64,000 nt of DNA from Thiohalocapsa marina (GTDB taxonomy: Bacteria; Pseudomonadota; Gammaproteobacteria; Chromatiales; Chromatiaceae), in NCBI RefSeq assembly GCF_008632335.1, contig NZ_VWXX01000002.1:62001-126000 (forward strand). Reading direction: 5' to 3'. Within the stretch, counting starts at the first letter, position 1; every line of letters begins with the position of its first letter. Under the pieces are notes generated by a model. That model was not told the DNA's origin. It searched no databases and was given only the letters and a program-made list of their open reading frames with translations. Made by a program: the position numbers and the translations under genes. Positions 8,321 to 16,205 of the stretch are shown one piece after another.

Positions 8321-8919
8321 AGAATGTCCGGATAGATCGTTGCGTGCTCGTATGGGGGGTGGTCATTGCGCTCCCGGCATTGCTGCTGGCCCTGGTGCTG
8401 GTGCCCTGGTGGCAGCAGTTGAGCGAACTCGACACTCGCTTGAGCCGTGATGCGGACCAGCTGGCCCGCTACCGCGCCCTGGTCGCGACCTTGCCCGGCC
8501 TGCGCGCCGAACTGCAGCGCGAACAGGCCAGGGATGACTTCAAGGCCTTCTATGTGGATGCCGCCACCCGGGCCCTTGCCGGGGCGCGGGTGCAGAGCGA
8601 GGTGCAAGACATCGTGCGCGATGCCGGTGCAAGGCCAATCAGCGCCCAGGTGCTGCCCGGCCTGGCCGACGAACAGCCGCCGCGGGTGCGCATCAGGTTG
8701 CAGCTACAGGCCGACACCGAGCAACTGCTCGAGGTGCTGTACCGCATCGAGCAGGTGCGGCCGTTCCTGTTTGTGGAGCAGATGTCCGTTCGCTCGCGGG
8801 TGCCAGGCCACTTGCGCGCCACCCCGCGCGGCCGGAGGCAGATCCAGTCGGTCGTTGAAGCGGGAGACCTCACCGTCCGTCTTGACATTTTCGGCTATAC
8901 CCTAGGCCGCGGCGATTGA
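8317..8919 (+). CDS. gspM: T2SS inner-membrane protein GspM
   Basis: Partner of GspL in the inner-membrane platform. There is a short cytoplasmic N-terminus and one membrane helix (residues about 9-30). A periplasmic coiled segment (QQLSELDTRLSRDADQLARYRALVATL) and a small alpha/beta domain (RVRIRLQLQADTEQLLEVLYRIEQVRPFLFVEQMSVRS) follow, typical of the GspM family with PilO-like fold. It has 200 residues. It starts with ATG overlapping the gspL stop. No gspN or gspC follows directly, unlike the Xanthomonas order M-N-D; the candidate for that role lies at 18028. Confidence 0.82.
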   Translation: MKNVRIDRCVLVWGVVIALPALLLALVLVPWWQQLSELDTRLSRDADQLARYRALVATLPGLRAELQREQARDDFKAFYVDAATRALAGARVQSEVQDIVRDAGARPISAQVLPGLADEQPPRVRIRLQLQADTEQLLEVLYRIEQVRPFLFVEQMSVRSRVPGHLRATPRGRRQIQSVVEAGDLTVRLDIFGYTLGRGD

Positions 8920-9085
8920 CCGCCGCCCGCCCGCGAATGATCTGGCCTTGATGGCGTGACTCAAACCGACCACGGCCGCCAGGTGACGACTCATCGCCGG
9001 TCGCTTGGATATGACATGCGGACACTGTCTCAGCAATCTGTGTGGTATATTGCCGGGCCAATCACTTAGCAACCGACACGTGCGC

Positions 9086-11203
9086 ATGACTGGTCCGCGA
9101 CCTAAACTCGCCGTATTGGCCTACGCCCTGTTCGTCGTGGCAGCCTCCGGATGTCAGAGTCTGACCTGGGATCCTACCAAGCAGGTCACCAGCGCCGAAG
9201 GCCATGTCAGCGAGAAGGACTTCGCCCGTCCAGGGGTCTCCCGGCCGCTGCGCGAGAGCGGCGGCATCGCCATCGGCGACGGCCTGCCGCAGGCGCGCGA
9301 TTCCATCGTCGGCGGCACCGGCACCTTCGTCAGCAAGGTCTCCCGTCCCACTGGCGACACCAGGCCGGGGGATGTCACCCTCAACTTCGACGGCACCGAC
9401 ATCCGTGAGGTGGTCAAGGTCATCCTCGGCGACCTGCTGGGGGTCAACTACGTGCTGGACCCGGCAGTGCAGGGCTCGGCCTCGCTGCAGACCGGCCGGC
9501 CGCTGCGCCGCGACCTGCTGCTGCCCACGCTGGAAACCCTGCTGCGCATGAACAACGCCGCGCTGGTGGACAACGCCGGCCTGTACGAGGTGGTGCCGCT
9601 CAGCAACGCCGTGCGCGGGCGGGTGGTGCCGCAACTGGGCGATTCCGCCCGCGCGCTGCCCCAGGGCTATAATGTACAGATCGTGCCCCTGCGCTACATC
9701 AGCGCCACCGAGATGAGCAAGATCCTCGAGCCGCTGGCGCCCGAAGGCAGCATGATCCGCGTCGACGACAAGCGCAACCTGCTGGTGCTCGCCGCCAGCA
9801 GCACCGAGATGAGCAACCTGCTCGACACCATCCAGGTGTTCGACGTCGACTGGATGGCGGGCCTGTCGGTGGGCTTCTTCGTGCTGGAGTACGCCAAGGC
9901 CAGCGACGTGGTCACGCAGCTGCAGGCCCTGCTGGCCGACGAGCAGGATACCGTCGGCAAGGGCATCTTCCGCTTCGTGCCGGTGGAGACCGCCAATGCG
10001 GTGCTGGTGGTGTCGCCGCGCGAGTCCTACCTGCGCAAGATGCAGACCTGGATCGACCGGCTGGACCTGGCCGAGGCCGCCGGCAGCTCGGTGCAGCGGC
10101 TGTATGTCTACCGGGTGCGCCATGGCGACGCCGAGAACCTGGCGGACGTGCTGTCCCGGCTGTTCGGCGGCCAGGGCGGTGGCGGTGGATCGCGCAGCGT
10201 CGGCGGCGTGGCGCCGGGCATGGCGCAGGCGGCCATTGGCGGCGATGGCAGCGGCGGGACCGGCGGCGGTACCGCCAGCGCCACGTCGCGCAGCATGACG
10301 TTGTCGTCGGAGGTCAGCGTGGTGGCCGACGTGGTCAACAACTCCCTCCTGGTCAAGTCCACGCCGCGCGACTACAAGAAGATCCTCGATGCCCTCAAGC
10401 AGCTGGACATCGTGCCGCTGCAGGTGCTGGTGGAGGCCACCATCGTCGAGATCGCGCTGACCGGCAGCCTTGAATACGGCGTGGCCTGGCGCTTCAAGGG
10501 TCCGGCCATCGATGGCTACCAGAGCCAGACCAGCTACACCCCGGGCAGCACCGATGGCCTGCCGGTGCCCAACTTCAAAGGCTTCAACTGGTCCGTGGTG
10601 CTGCAGCCCGACACCATCAAGGCCACCCTGTCGGCGCTGGCCGAGGACAACCTGGTCAACGTGCTGTCCTCGCCCACCGTCATGGTCATGGACAACCAGT
10701 CCGCCAAGATCCAGGTGGGCGACCAGGTGCCCATCGCCACCACCCAGCAGCAGGGCACCGAGATTACCGATCGGATCCTGAACCAGATCGAATACAAGGA
10801 CACCGGCGTCATGCTCAAGGTCACGCCGCGGGTCACCCCGGGCGGGCTGGTGCAACTGGAGATCGAGCAGGAGGTCAGCTCGGTCAAGGATCTGACCACC
10901 GGCGGCATCGACTCGCCCACCTTCCGCACGCGCAACATCACCAGCAGCGTGGCGGTGCGCAGCAACCAGGCGGTGGTGCTGGGCGGCCTCATCCAGGACG
11001 ACACCAGCAACACCAAGTCCGGCGTGCCGGGGCTGTACCGGGCGCCCATCATCGGGCCGCTGTTCGGCACCACCGCGCGCAAGGCAACCCGCACCGAGCT
11101 GGTGGTTGTGCTGACGCCGCGGGTGATCGCGAACGACAGCGACATCGAGACGGTGACGCGGGACTTCCGCAGCAAGATCAAGAATCTCGACGCCCGTTTC
11201 TGA
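9086..11203 (+). CDS. gspD: T2SS outer-membrane secretin GspD (lipoprotein)
   Basis: Forms the outer-membrane channel of the T2SS. From ATG 9086 the protein is 705 residues with a lipoprotein signal ending A20-S-G-C23, suggesting it is lipidated and may reach the outer membrane without a separate pilotin. An N0 domain (DVTLNFDGTDIREVVKVIL) is followed by N1-N3 repeats interrupted by a Gly-rich linker of about 45 residues, and by the secretin barrel with the VPGLYRAPIIGPLFG motif. An in-frame start at 9005 would hide the signal peptide and is rejected. kdsD follows after 7 bases, so KDO synthesis is wired to this operon. Confidence 0.95.
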   Translation: MTGPRPKLAVLAYALFVVAASGCQSLTWDPTKQVTSAEGHVSEKDFARPGVSRPLRESGGIAIGDGLPQARDSIVGGTGTFVSKVSRPTGDTRPGDVTLNFDGTDIREVVKVILGDLLGVNYVLDPAVQGSASLQTGRPLRRDLLLPTLETLLRMNNAALVDNAGLYEVVPLSNAVRGRVVPQLGDSARALPQGYNVQIVPLRYISATEMSKILEPLAPEGSMIRVDDKRNLLVLAASSTEMSNLLDTIQVFDVDWMAGLSVGFFVLEYAKASDVVTQLQALLADEQDTVGKGIFRFVPVETANAVLVVSPRESYLRKMQTWIDRLDLAEAAGSSVQRLYVYRVRHGDAENLADVLSRLFGGQGGGGGSRSVGGVAPGMAQAAIGGDGSGGTGGGTASATSRSMTLSSEVSVVADVVNNSLLVKSTPRDYKKILDALKQLDIVPLQVLVEATIVEIALTGSLEYGVAWRFKGPAIDGYQSQTSYTPGSTDGLPVPNFKGFNWSVVLQPDTIKATLSALAEDNLVNVLSSPTVMVMDNQSAKIQVGDQVPIATTQQQGTEITDRILNQIEYKDTGVMLKVTPRVTPGGLVQLEIEQEVSSVKDLTTGGIDSPTFRTRNITSSVAVRSNQAVVLGGLIQDDTSNTKSGVPGLYRAPIIGPLFGTTARKATRTELVVVLTPRVIANDSDIETVTRDFRSKIKNLDARF

Positions 11204-11210
11204 GGTCCAC

Positions 11211-12185
11211 ATGCAGCATCCTTCCGGCGCGGCCGCCGCCGAAGAAGCGGCGACGCACTTCGGTGCCATCGCGCGCGAGGTGTTGACGATCGAGGCCCAG
11301 GCATTACTGGACCTGCGCGCGGCCGTCGACGGCGCCGTCGACGCCGTTGTGGGCACCATCCTGGGAACCGCCGGGCGCGTCATCGTCAGCGGAATGGGCA
11401 AGTCCGGCATCATCGGCAAGAAGATCGCCGCGACGCTTGCCAGCACCGGCACGCCGGCCTATTTCCTGCATCCCGGCGAGGCGTTTCACGGCGACCTCGG
11501 CATGGTTACCGCCGACGACGTCTTCTTGGCCATCTCCAATTCCGGCGAAACCGAAGAACTGGTCAAGCTGCTGCCGTTCCTGCGCGACAACGGCAACCGC
11601 ACCATCGCCCTCACCGGCAATGCCGGTTCAACGCTGGCGCGCAACAGCAGCCTGCACCTGTCGGTGCGCGTGGCTCGCGAGGCCTGCCCGCTGCAACTGG
11701 CCCCCACTGCCTCCACGACGGCAAGCCTTGCCATGGGCGACGCCCTGGCCGTGGCGCTGATGCGGGCGCGGGATTTCAAGCCTGGGGATTTCGCCCGCTT
11801 TCATCCCGGCGGCAGCCTTGGCCGGCGGTTGTTGCAGACCGTGCGTAGCGAGATGCGCAGCGCCGATCTGCCGTTCGTTGCCCCCGGCGCCACGGCGGAT
11901 CAGGTGCTGCAGGCGATGACCAGCGGCGGGCTTGGCGTGGCGCTGGTCAGCCCGGACGGCGCCGCAGTGCTGGGCATCATCACCGATGGTGACCTGCGCC
12001 GGGCGCTGCAGCGTCACAAGGCGGCGTTTTTTGAACGCACTGCGGCTGCGTTGATGACGCCCGACCCAAAATGCATCGGCGCGGACAGCCACATGCAGAC
12101 CGCCATCGAGCTGATGGCAACGCACGGCGTCACGCTGCTGCTGGCGGTGGACGGGGACCAGGTCGTTGGTGTCATTCAAAAATAG
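11211..12185 (+). CDS. kdsD: Arabinose-5-phosphate isomerase (KdsD/KpsF family), C-terminus shortened
   Basis: Converts ribulose-5-phosphate to arabinose-5-phosphate, the first step to KDO for lipopolysaccharide. There is an N-terminal SIS domain (SGMGKSGIIGKKIAATLASTGT; FLHPGEAFHGDLGM; ISNSGETEELV) and two CBS domains (IITDGDLRRAL in the first). The second CBS ends abruptly at VVGVIQK, about ten residues before the usual end. The next frame continues IVRSAGV, which resembles the missing family ending (D-h-h-x-A-G-h). A small deletion at the A5 run (12178-12182) therefore probably shortened it. The catalytic SIS domain is intact, so activity is likely kept. kdsA lies at 50.9 kb. Confidence 0.88.
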   Translation: MQHPSGAAAAEEAATHFGAIAREVLTIEAQALLDLRAAVDGAVDAVVGTILGTAGRVIVSGMGKSGIIGKKIAATLASTGTPAYFLHPGEAFHGDLGMVTADDVFLAISNSGETEELVKLLPFLRDNGNRTIALTGNAGSTLARNSSLHLSVRVAREACPLQLAPTASTTASLAMGDALAVALMRARDFKPGDFARFHPGGSLGRRLLQTVRSEMRSADLPFVAPGATADQVLQAMTSGGLGVALVSPDGAAVLGIITDGDLRRALQRHKAAFFERTAAALMTPDPKCIGADSHMQTAIELMATHGVTLLLAVDGDQVVGVIQK

Positions 12186-12622
12186 TGCGGTCTGCCGGCG
12201 TCAATCGCCGCCCGGTTCAATCAGGTGCCCGTCGCCGTATCCGCGGCGACCGCCCGCGACGGGCCGGGTCAGGCTGTGGCCGATTTGCTACAACGGCCGG
12301 GCGCGTTGGTGTCGCTGCCGGTCGACCCGCCTTGACCACGCGTTTCGCAACCTCCGGCGCCTGGTTGTCAGCCAAACCCTGGTGTGGGCTGCTTGGCGGT
12401 TGTGTCGTTTTTGGCCAACATCTCCGTCCTGGTTGTGAAAATGCCAAAAAAAACGGGCGCTGCCTTGACACCCTGCAGGCCGTTTGCTACGTTTCAACTA
12501 TTAGTCTCGTGCGACAGCCTTGGGCAACTGCTCGGGTGGCGGCCCTGCAACGCTGCAGCCTTGCGGCACGCACGGCGGGCTGTGATCGGTCGCAGGCATA
12601 CACGGATAAGCGGAATCTGAAC
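12186..12622 (+). other. 437-base gap without a credible gene
   Basis: The first 60 or so bases probably include the lost end of kdsD in another frame. The rest has no open frame with family-like sequence. A promoter-like pair lies at 12465-12493, and an A8 run at 12445-12452 precedes it. The long 5' leader (about 130 bases from the putative promoter to the GTG at 12623) could hold regulatory structure, but none is clear. Confidence 0.5.
12465..12493 (+). promoter_or_regulatory. Candidate sigma-70-type promoter
   Basis: A perfect TTGACA (12465-12470) is spaced 17 bases from TACGTT (12488-12493, three of six matches to TATAAT). It precedes the two exported-protein genes and would separate their expression from the gsp operon. 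The -10 match is weak, so this is only a candidate. Confidence 0.4.
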
Positions 12623-13375
12623 GTGACAAATCTTCCTGAAGACAAAACCAACGCTGCACAGGCTGGCAACCATCTGAGCCAGACTCGCCGTTACGGCGCC
12701 ACCCTGTTCCACAGGCACGGGTTGCTGACGCCAGGGCTGCTTACGCTGGTGCTGCTGGCGCCTTCCCTGTGCGTGGCGGCGCCGGGCGATGACGCCGATT
12801 CCGCGCCGCAAGGGGCAGCGGCAACAGAGGCCGCCCATGCGACGCAGGCCCGCAATACCACCTTCGGCGCCGGCACGACCGGTACCACAGTGGAGACCTC
12901 GGCCAATGTCGATCCGATCCCGGACGACGAGCGGACGCGGGCGCTGCTGGCAAGGATCGCCGAGCGCTGGGACCTGAAGAAGGCTGGCGACTTTGCCGCC
13001 GTTTACGCCTTTGAGTCCCCCGACTACCGCGCCCGAGTCGACGAGAACAGCTACACGCGACGCTACGGCCGGTTTGCCAAATGGTTCAGCGCCGAGCCCT
13101 ATCGTGTCCGCTACGACAGCGCGGACACGGCCGTCGCGCTGGTCGACCTCGCGCTCGACACCGAGGTCGTCAACCCGCTCGACGACAACAGGATCCGAAC
13201 AACCCTTGGTATCCAGGAGGCCTGGGTCCAGGTCGAAGGCCAGTGGTATCATCGTACTGCGGAAGACACCACCGCCGCACAGGTCGAAGGCCTGTTTCAA
13301 TCCAGTTCCGCCGAGCCCGCGGATCAGACTGCGTCGCAGTCATCCAGTGTCAACCCACCACAGCCACTCCAGTAA
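12623..13375 (+). CDS. Exported protein of unknown function
   Basis: No family recognised with confidence. From GTG 12623 the 250-residue protein has a basic N-terminus, a hydrophobic export signal around residues 32-52 (LLTPGLLTLVLLAPSLCVAA) and a low-complexity Ala/Thr linker. A compact domain of about 120 residues follows (RALLARIAERWDLKKAGDFAAVYAFESPDYRARVD; RYGRFAKWFSAEPY; VQVEGQWYHR). The alternation of helices and strands with the terminal W-Y pattern suggests an NTF2-like (SnoaL-type) fold, but this is only an impression. The tail is Ser/Gln-rich. The next gene starts 11 bases downstream, so the two likely form an operon. The open frame extends upstream through kdsD out of frame, which is not real. 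Confidence 0.7.
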   Translation: MTNLPEDKTNAAQAGNHLSQTRRYGATLFHRHGLLTPGLLTLVLLAPSLCVAAPGDDADSAPQGAAATEAAHATQARNTTFGAGTTGTTVETSANVDPIPDDERTRALLARIAERWDLKKAGDFAAVYAFESPDYRARVDENSYTRRYGRFAKWFSAEPYRVRYDSADTAVALVDLALDTEVVNPLDDNRIRTTLGIQEAWVQVEGQWYHRTAEDTTAAQVEGLFQSSSAEPADQTASQSSSVNPPQPLQ

Positions 13376-13386
13376 GGAGAGAGTCC

Positions 13387-15231
13387 ATGAAGACCTTCAA
13401 GAAGTCGTATCTGTCCGTGGCAGTCGCCGCGGCCGCGAGTTGCGTGTCGCTGTCAGCGATCGCGCAGATCCTCGATGAGCCCCCGATGGGCGATTCGCCC
13501 ACCAACACCGGCCAGCTGGCCACCGCCTACTATGTGGCGCAGCCGGTTGAGGGCTGGCAGACGTTCGTCAACATCACCAATACCACCAACAAGGCCATCG
13601 CCGTCAAGGCGCGCTTCAAGGAGTTCAAGAACAGCCGTGATGCGCTGGACTTCTACATCCTGCTGTCGCCGTACGATGTCTGGAGCGGCTGGCTGCAGCA
13701 GGACGCGGGTGTTCCGACCCTCTCCGACACGAGGGTGGCGCTGTACACCAATGACTCTTCGTGCACCTCTCCGTTGATTCCGGAAGACGCTGCCAGCGGT
13801 GCCAAGCGCGTGCCCCTGCGCACCAATGCCTTCTTTGGCAACGGTCTGTATGATGCGCCTGATGACGGTCAGGAGTTCGGCGATTTCGACGGCGCCGTTA
13901 CCCGCCTGAAGCAGGGCCACTTCGAGTTCGTCGTCGCCGGCGAGTGCGACATGACCAACGATGACGCCGCTCAGTGTAATGGTGTGGCCAACCCTCTGAA
14001 CAACGAGGGAGCGGGTATCGGCTATTTGACCAAGCATGTGGACGGGATCCCTCGTGACTGTGCCAAGGCCGACAGCTACTTCGTCGCAACAGACCCAGCA
14101 TGGGACGGCATCACTGTGCCGGGCAGTGGTTATCCGCTGGCCCGTGCCAGTACCGAACACGACCCCGATGAACAAAACCTCGGCTACACCTCCGTCACCG
14201 AAGGCGCCCCGATCAAGGTCAACGTCGCTTATCTGAAGGCCGATGAAGGTGCCGGTGTGGCTACCCAGGCCCTGCACCTGGACAACGTCATCGGCACCGA
14301 GGGTGAGGCATTGCTCCCGGTTGATGAGAACAATTCGACGCTGAACGGTGTTGAGTTCCGCAACCTGGTCACCGCCCAGCAGTATCCGTGGAACATGGAG
14401 CCGACCATGGCCACCGCGCCTTCCGGCGAGCTCTGGGATGCCACCGGCCTGATCCCGATGGAACAGCGCTTCAGCTGGACCGCAACCCTGCAGGAGTGGT
14501 CGGTCAAGGCGGCCAATGGCGTGCAGACCTCCATCATGGTCAACTTCCCGACCAAGGGCTATCACGTCGACCAGTACTGCAACGAGATCTATGCCGGCAA
14601 CAACAGCTGGCGTTGGAATGGCGTGGACGCGCTGGCCTGCGCCACTGCAGCGGACACCTCCAACAACAACAACATCACCGCGGGCGAGGACTACAGCCCG
14701 TTGTTTGGCACCGGTCGCATTGACGGTCAGCGCAGCGCCAGCTACCCGCCGGCTGTGGAGCCGTTCACCGATCGATGGGAGCTTGATCCGGTCTGCACGG
14801 GCGTCACGCCAGCCTCTCTGGCCTGCTCGCCGATCGGCCTGGGCATCCGGGTCTGGGATCGTGACGAGTATTCCGTCAACATCACCGACTTCTCGCCGTC
14901 GCGTGGTGGCACCTGGTTCCCGTGGGAGGTGGGCCTGCTCAGCTTCGACACCAACGGCGGCGCATTGGGCGGTGTGGCCGGCGAGGTCTACATCGACGCA
15001 GTCAATATCCTGGGTGGAGCCGAGAACGGCTGGATCAACGTGGACTTCATCTCCGCAGCGAACAGCGTGTACAATAAATACTACGATGCGTTGGGCTACG
15101 GCCTTGGGTACTATTCCGGCCTGCCGATGCACGGCATGATGATCAAGACGCGTGATCAGGGCGTGCCGGCTACCACCTACGGCCAGGGTACCGAGAACGG
15201 CTATCGTTGGGAATACGTACCGCAAGAATAG
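13387..15231 (+). CDS. Large exported protein, candidate T2SS substrate or surface protein
   Basis: No family recognised. The 614-residue protein has a classical signal peptide (MKTFKKSYLSVAVAAAASC...LSAIA, cleavage near residue 26). The mature part is acidic and rich in Asn, Thr, Tyr and Trp, with six or more Cys, and opens with a beta-rich segment (YYVAQPVEGWQTFVNITNTTNKAIAVKARFKEF) that resembles an Ig-like domain. The sequence has no membrane anchor and no terminal aromatic barrel signature. It has an excellent ribosome site (taaggaga, 7 bases before ATG) and a strong terminator 65 bases after the stop, and codon use is biased to common codons, suggesting abundant expression. Location directly after the T2SS operon makes secretion through it a reasonable inference. 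Confidence 0.8.
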   Translation: MKTFKKSYLSVAVAAAASCVSLSAIAQILDEPPMGDSPTNTGQLATAYYVAQPVEGWQTFVNITNTTNKAIAVKARFKEFKNSRDALDFYILLSPYDVWSGWLQQDAGVPTLSDTRVALYTNDSSCTSPLIPEDAASGAKRVPLRTNAFFGNGLYDAPDDGQEFGDFDGAVTRLKQGHFEFVVAGECDMTNDDAAQCNGVANPLNNEGAGIGYLTKHVDGIPRDCAKADSYFVATDPAWDGITVPGSGYPLARASTEHDPDEQNLGYTSVTEGAPIKVNVAYLKADEGAGVATQALHLDNVIGTEGEALLPVDENNSTLNGVEFRNLVTAQQYPWNMEPTMATAPSGELWDATGLIPMEQRFSWTATLQEWSVKAANGVQTSIMVNFPTKGYHVDQYCNEIYAGNNSWRWNGVDALACATAADTSNNNNITAGEDYSPLFGTGRIDGQRSASYPPAVEPFTDRWELDPVCTGVTPASLACSPIGLGIRVWDRDEYSVNITDFSPSRGGTWFPWEVGLLSFDTNGGALGGVAGEVYIDAVNILGGAENGWINVDFISAANSVYNKYYDALGYGLGYYSGLPMHGMMIKTRDQGVPATTYGQGTENGYRWEYVPQE

Positions 15232-15295
15232 TCCCATGATCAGGCCTCGTCCCTGATAATTCAGGGCCTTAAGCTGTAAGTAAGGCCATCCACTG

Positions 15296-15324
15296 GGGCC
15301 GGCGCTGAGCCGGCCCTTTTTTTT
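15296..15324 (+). terminator. Strong intrinsic terminator after the large exported protein
   Basis: A perfect 8-base-pair stem gggccggc / gccggccc with loop gctga is followed by eight T. A smaller hairpin (ccctga-taat-tcaggg) lies about 40 bases upstream. It closes the transcript of the exported-protein pair. Confidence 0.92.
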
Positions 15325-15335
15325 GAGTTCAGCCT

Positions 15336-16097
15336 ATGTTCCGATTTCTGGGTATCGGTGCGCAAAAGGCCGGTACCACCTGGCTCTACAACCAGCTGGC
15401 GTCGCACCCGGGGATCGGCTTTCCCGGACCTGCCGAGCGGGTGTTCCGGCAGTTGCCGCTCCAGCCAGATCAGGCCGCCCCCGGACCCAAGGAGCAGCAC
15501 TTCTGGAACCGCTGGTCCGCCGACGATAACGTGGCCTTGACGACCTATCTCGCCCAGTTCGCCGATCCGCTGAGGGCGGAGGGGGAAATCACGCCCGCCT
15601 ATGCCCTGCTTGCCCCGGATGTGATCGCGCGCATCCGCGAGGCCGCACCGGACTTGCGCCTGATCTATCTGTTACGCAATCCGGTCGACCGCGCCTGGTC
15701 GGCGGCGTTGATGGCGCTGCAGCGCGCCGAGCTGGCGCTGGACGAGGTTGACGACGACTGGTTCATGCGTCACTTCCAGTCGCGCGGGTCGCGCGCACGT
15801 GGCAATTACCTGGCCGCCCTGCAGACCTGGGGCCGGTTCTTTCCGCCGGAGCAACTGCAGGTGGAGCTCTACGAGTCCATCATGACTGAACCCCGGGCGC
15901 TGCTTGAACGCGTTGCGCACCATATCGGTGTGGATCCGGCGCCATTCCGGGCGCTTCCGGACTCGGCTGTGACCGCGCGCGTGTTTGCCGGCTCCGGTCA
16001 CCCGTTGCCGGATCGCTTGCGCGAACGCTTGCGCACACTCTATGGGGCTGACATCAAGGCGCTGGAGGCCTATCTGCAGCGCCCGCTGCCCTGGTGA
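15336..16097 (+). CDS. PAPS-dependent sulfotransferase
   Basis: Transfers sulfate from PAPS to a sugar or tyrosine acceptor. The 253 residues contain the 5'-phosphosulfate loop (GIGAQKAGTTWLYNQL, residues 5-20) and the 3'-phosphate motif (LIYLLRNPVDRAWSAALM, about 109-126), with the conserved Arg and Ser. The C-terminal region LRERLRTLYGADIKALEAYLQRPLPW is typical of heparan-type bacterial sulfotransferases. It begins 12 bases after the terminator T-run, so it must have its own promoter or read-through. It is one of three sulfotransferase-like domains in 10 kb, which points to sulfated surface glycan or protein. Confidence 0.88.
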   Translation: MFRFLGIGAQKAGTTWLYNQLASHPGIGFPGPAERVFRQLPLQPDQAAPGPKEQHFWNRWSADDNVALTTYLAQFADPLRAEGEITPAYALLAPDVIARIREAAPDLRLIYLLRNPVDRAWSAALMALQRAELALDEVDDDWFMRHFQSRGSRARGNYLAALQTWGRFFPPEQLQVELYESIMTEPRALLERVAHHIGVDPAPFRALPDSAVTARVFAGSGHPLPDRLRERLRTLYGADIKALEAYLQRPLPW

Positions 16098-16205
16098 AGT
16101 ACGGTACCATGGCAGAACGGGTTGGCCCGGCACACCGCCTGCGCCATAATGCAACGACACCTGTAACGCTCGATCACATAACAGCCTTCGCCAGGACGAC
16201 ACTCC

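Noticed and set aside
9062-11452. 796-codon open frame on the minus strand across gspD
   Set aside because: It is the antisense shadow of a high-GC gene; the protein is low-complexity, rich in His/Ala/Gly/Arg, and matches nothing, while gspD on the other strand is certain.
13453-15237. 594-codon minus-strand frame opposite the large exported protein
   Set aside because: No ribosome site or family features; the plus-strand gene has a signal peptide, ribosome site and terminator.
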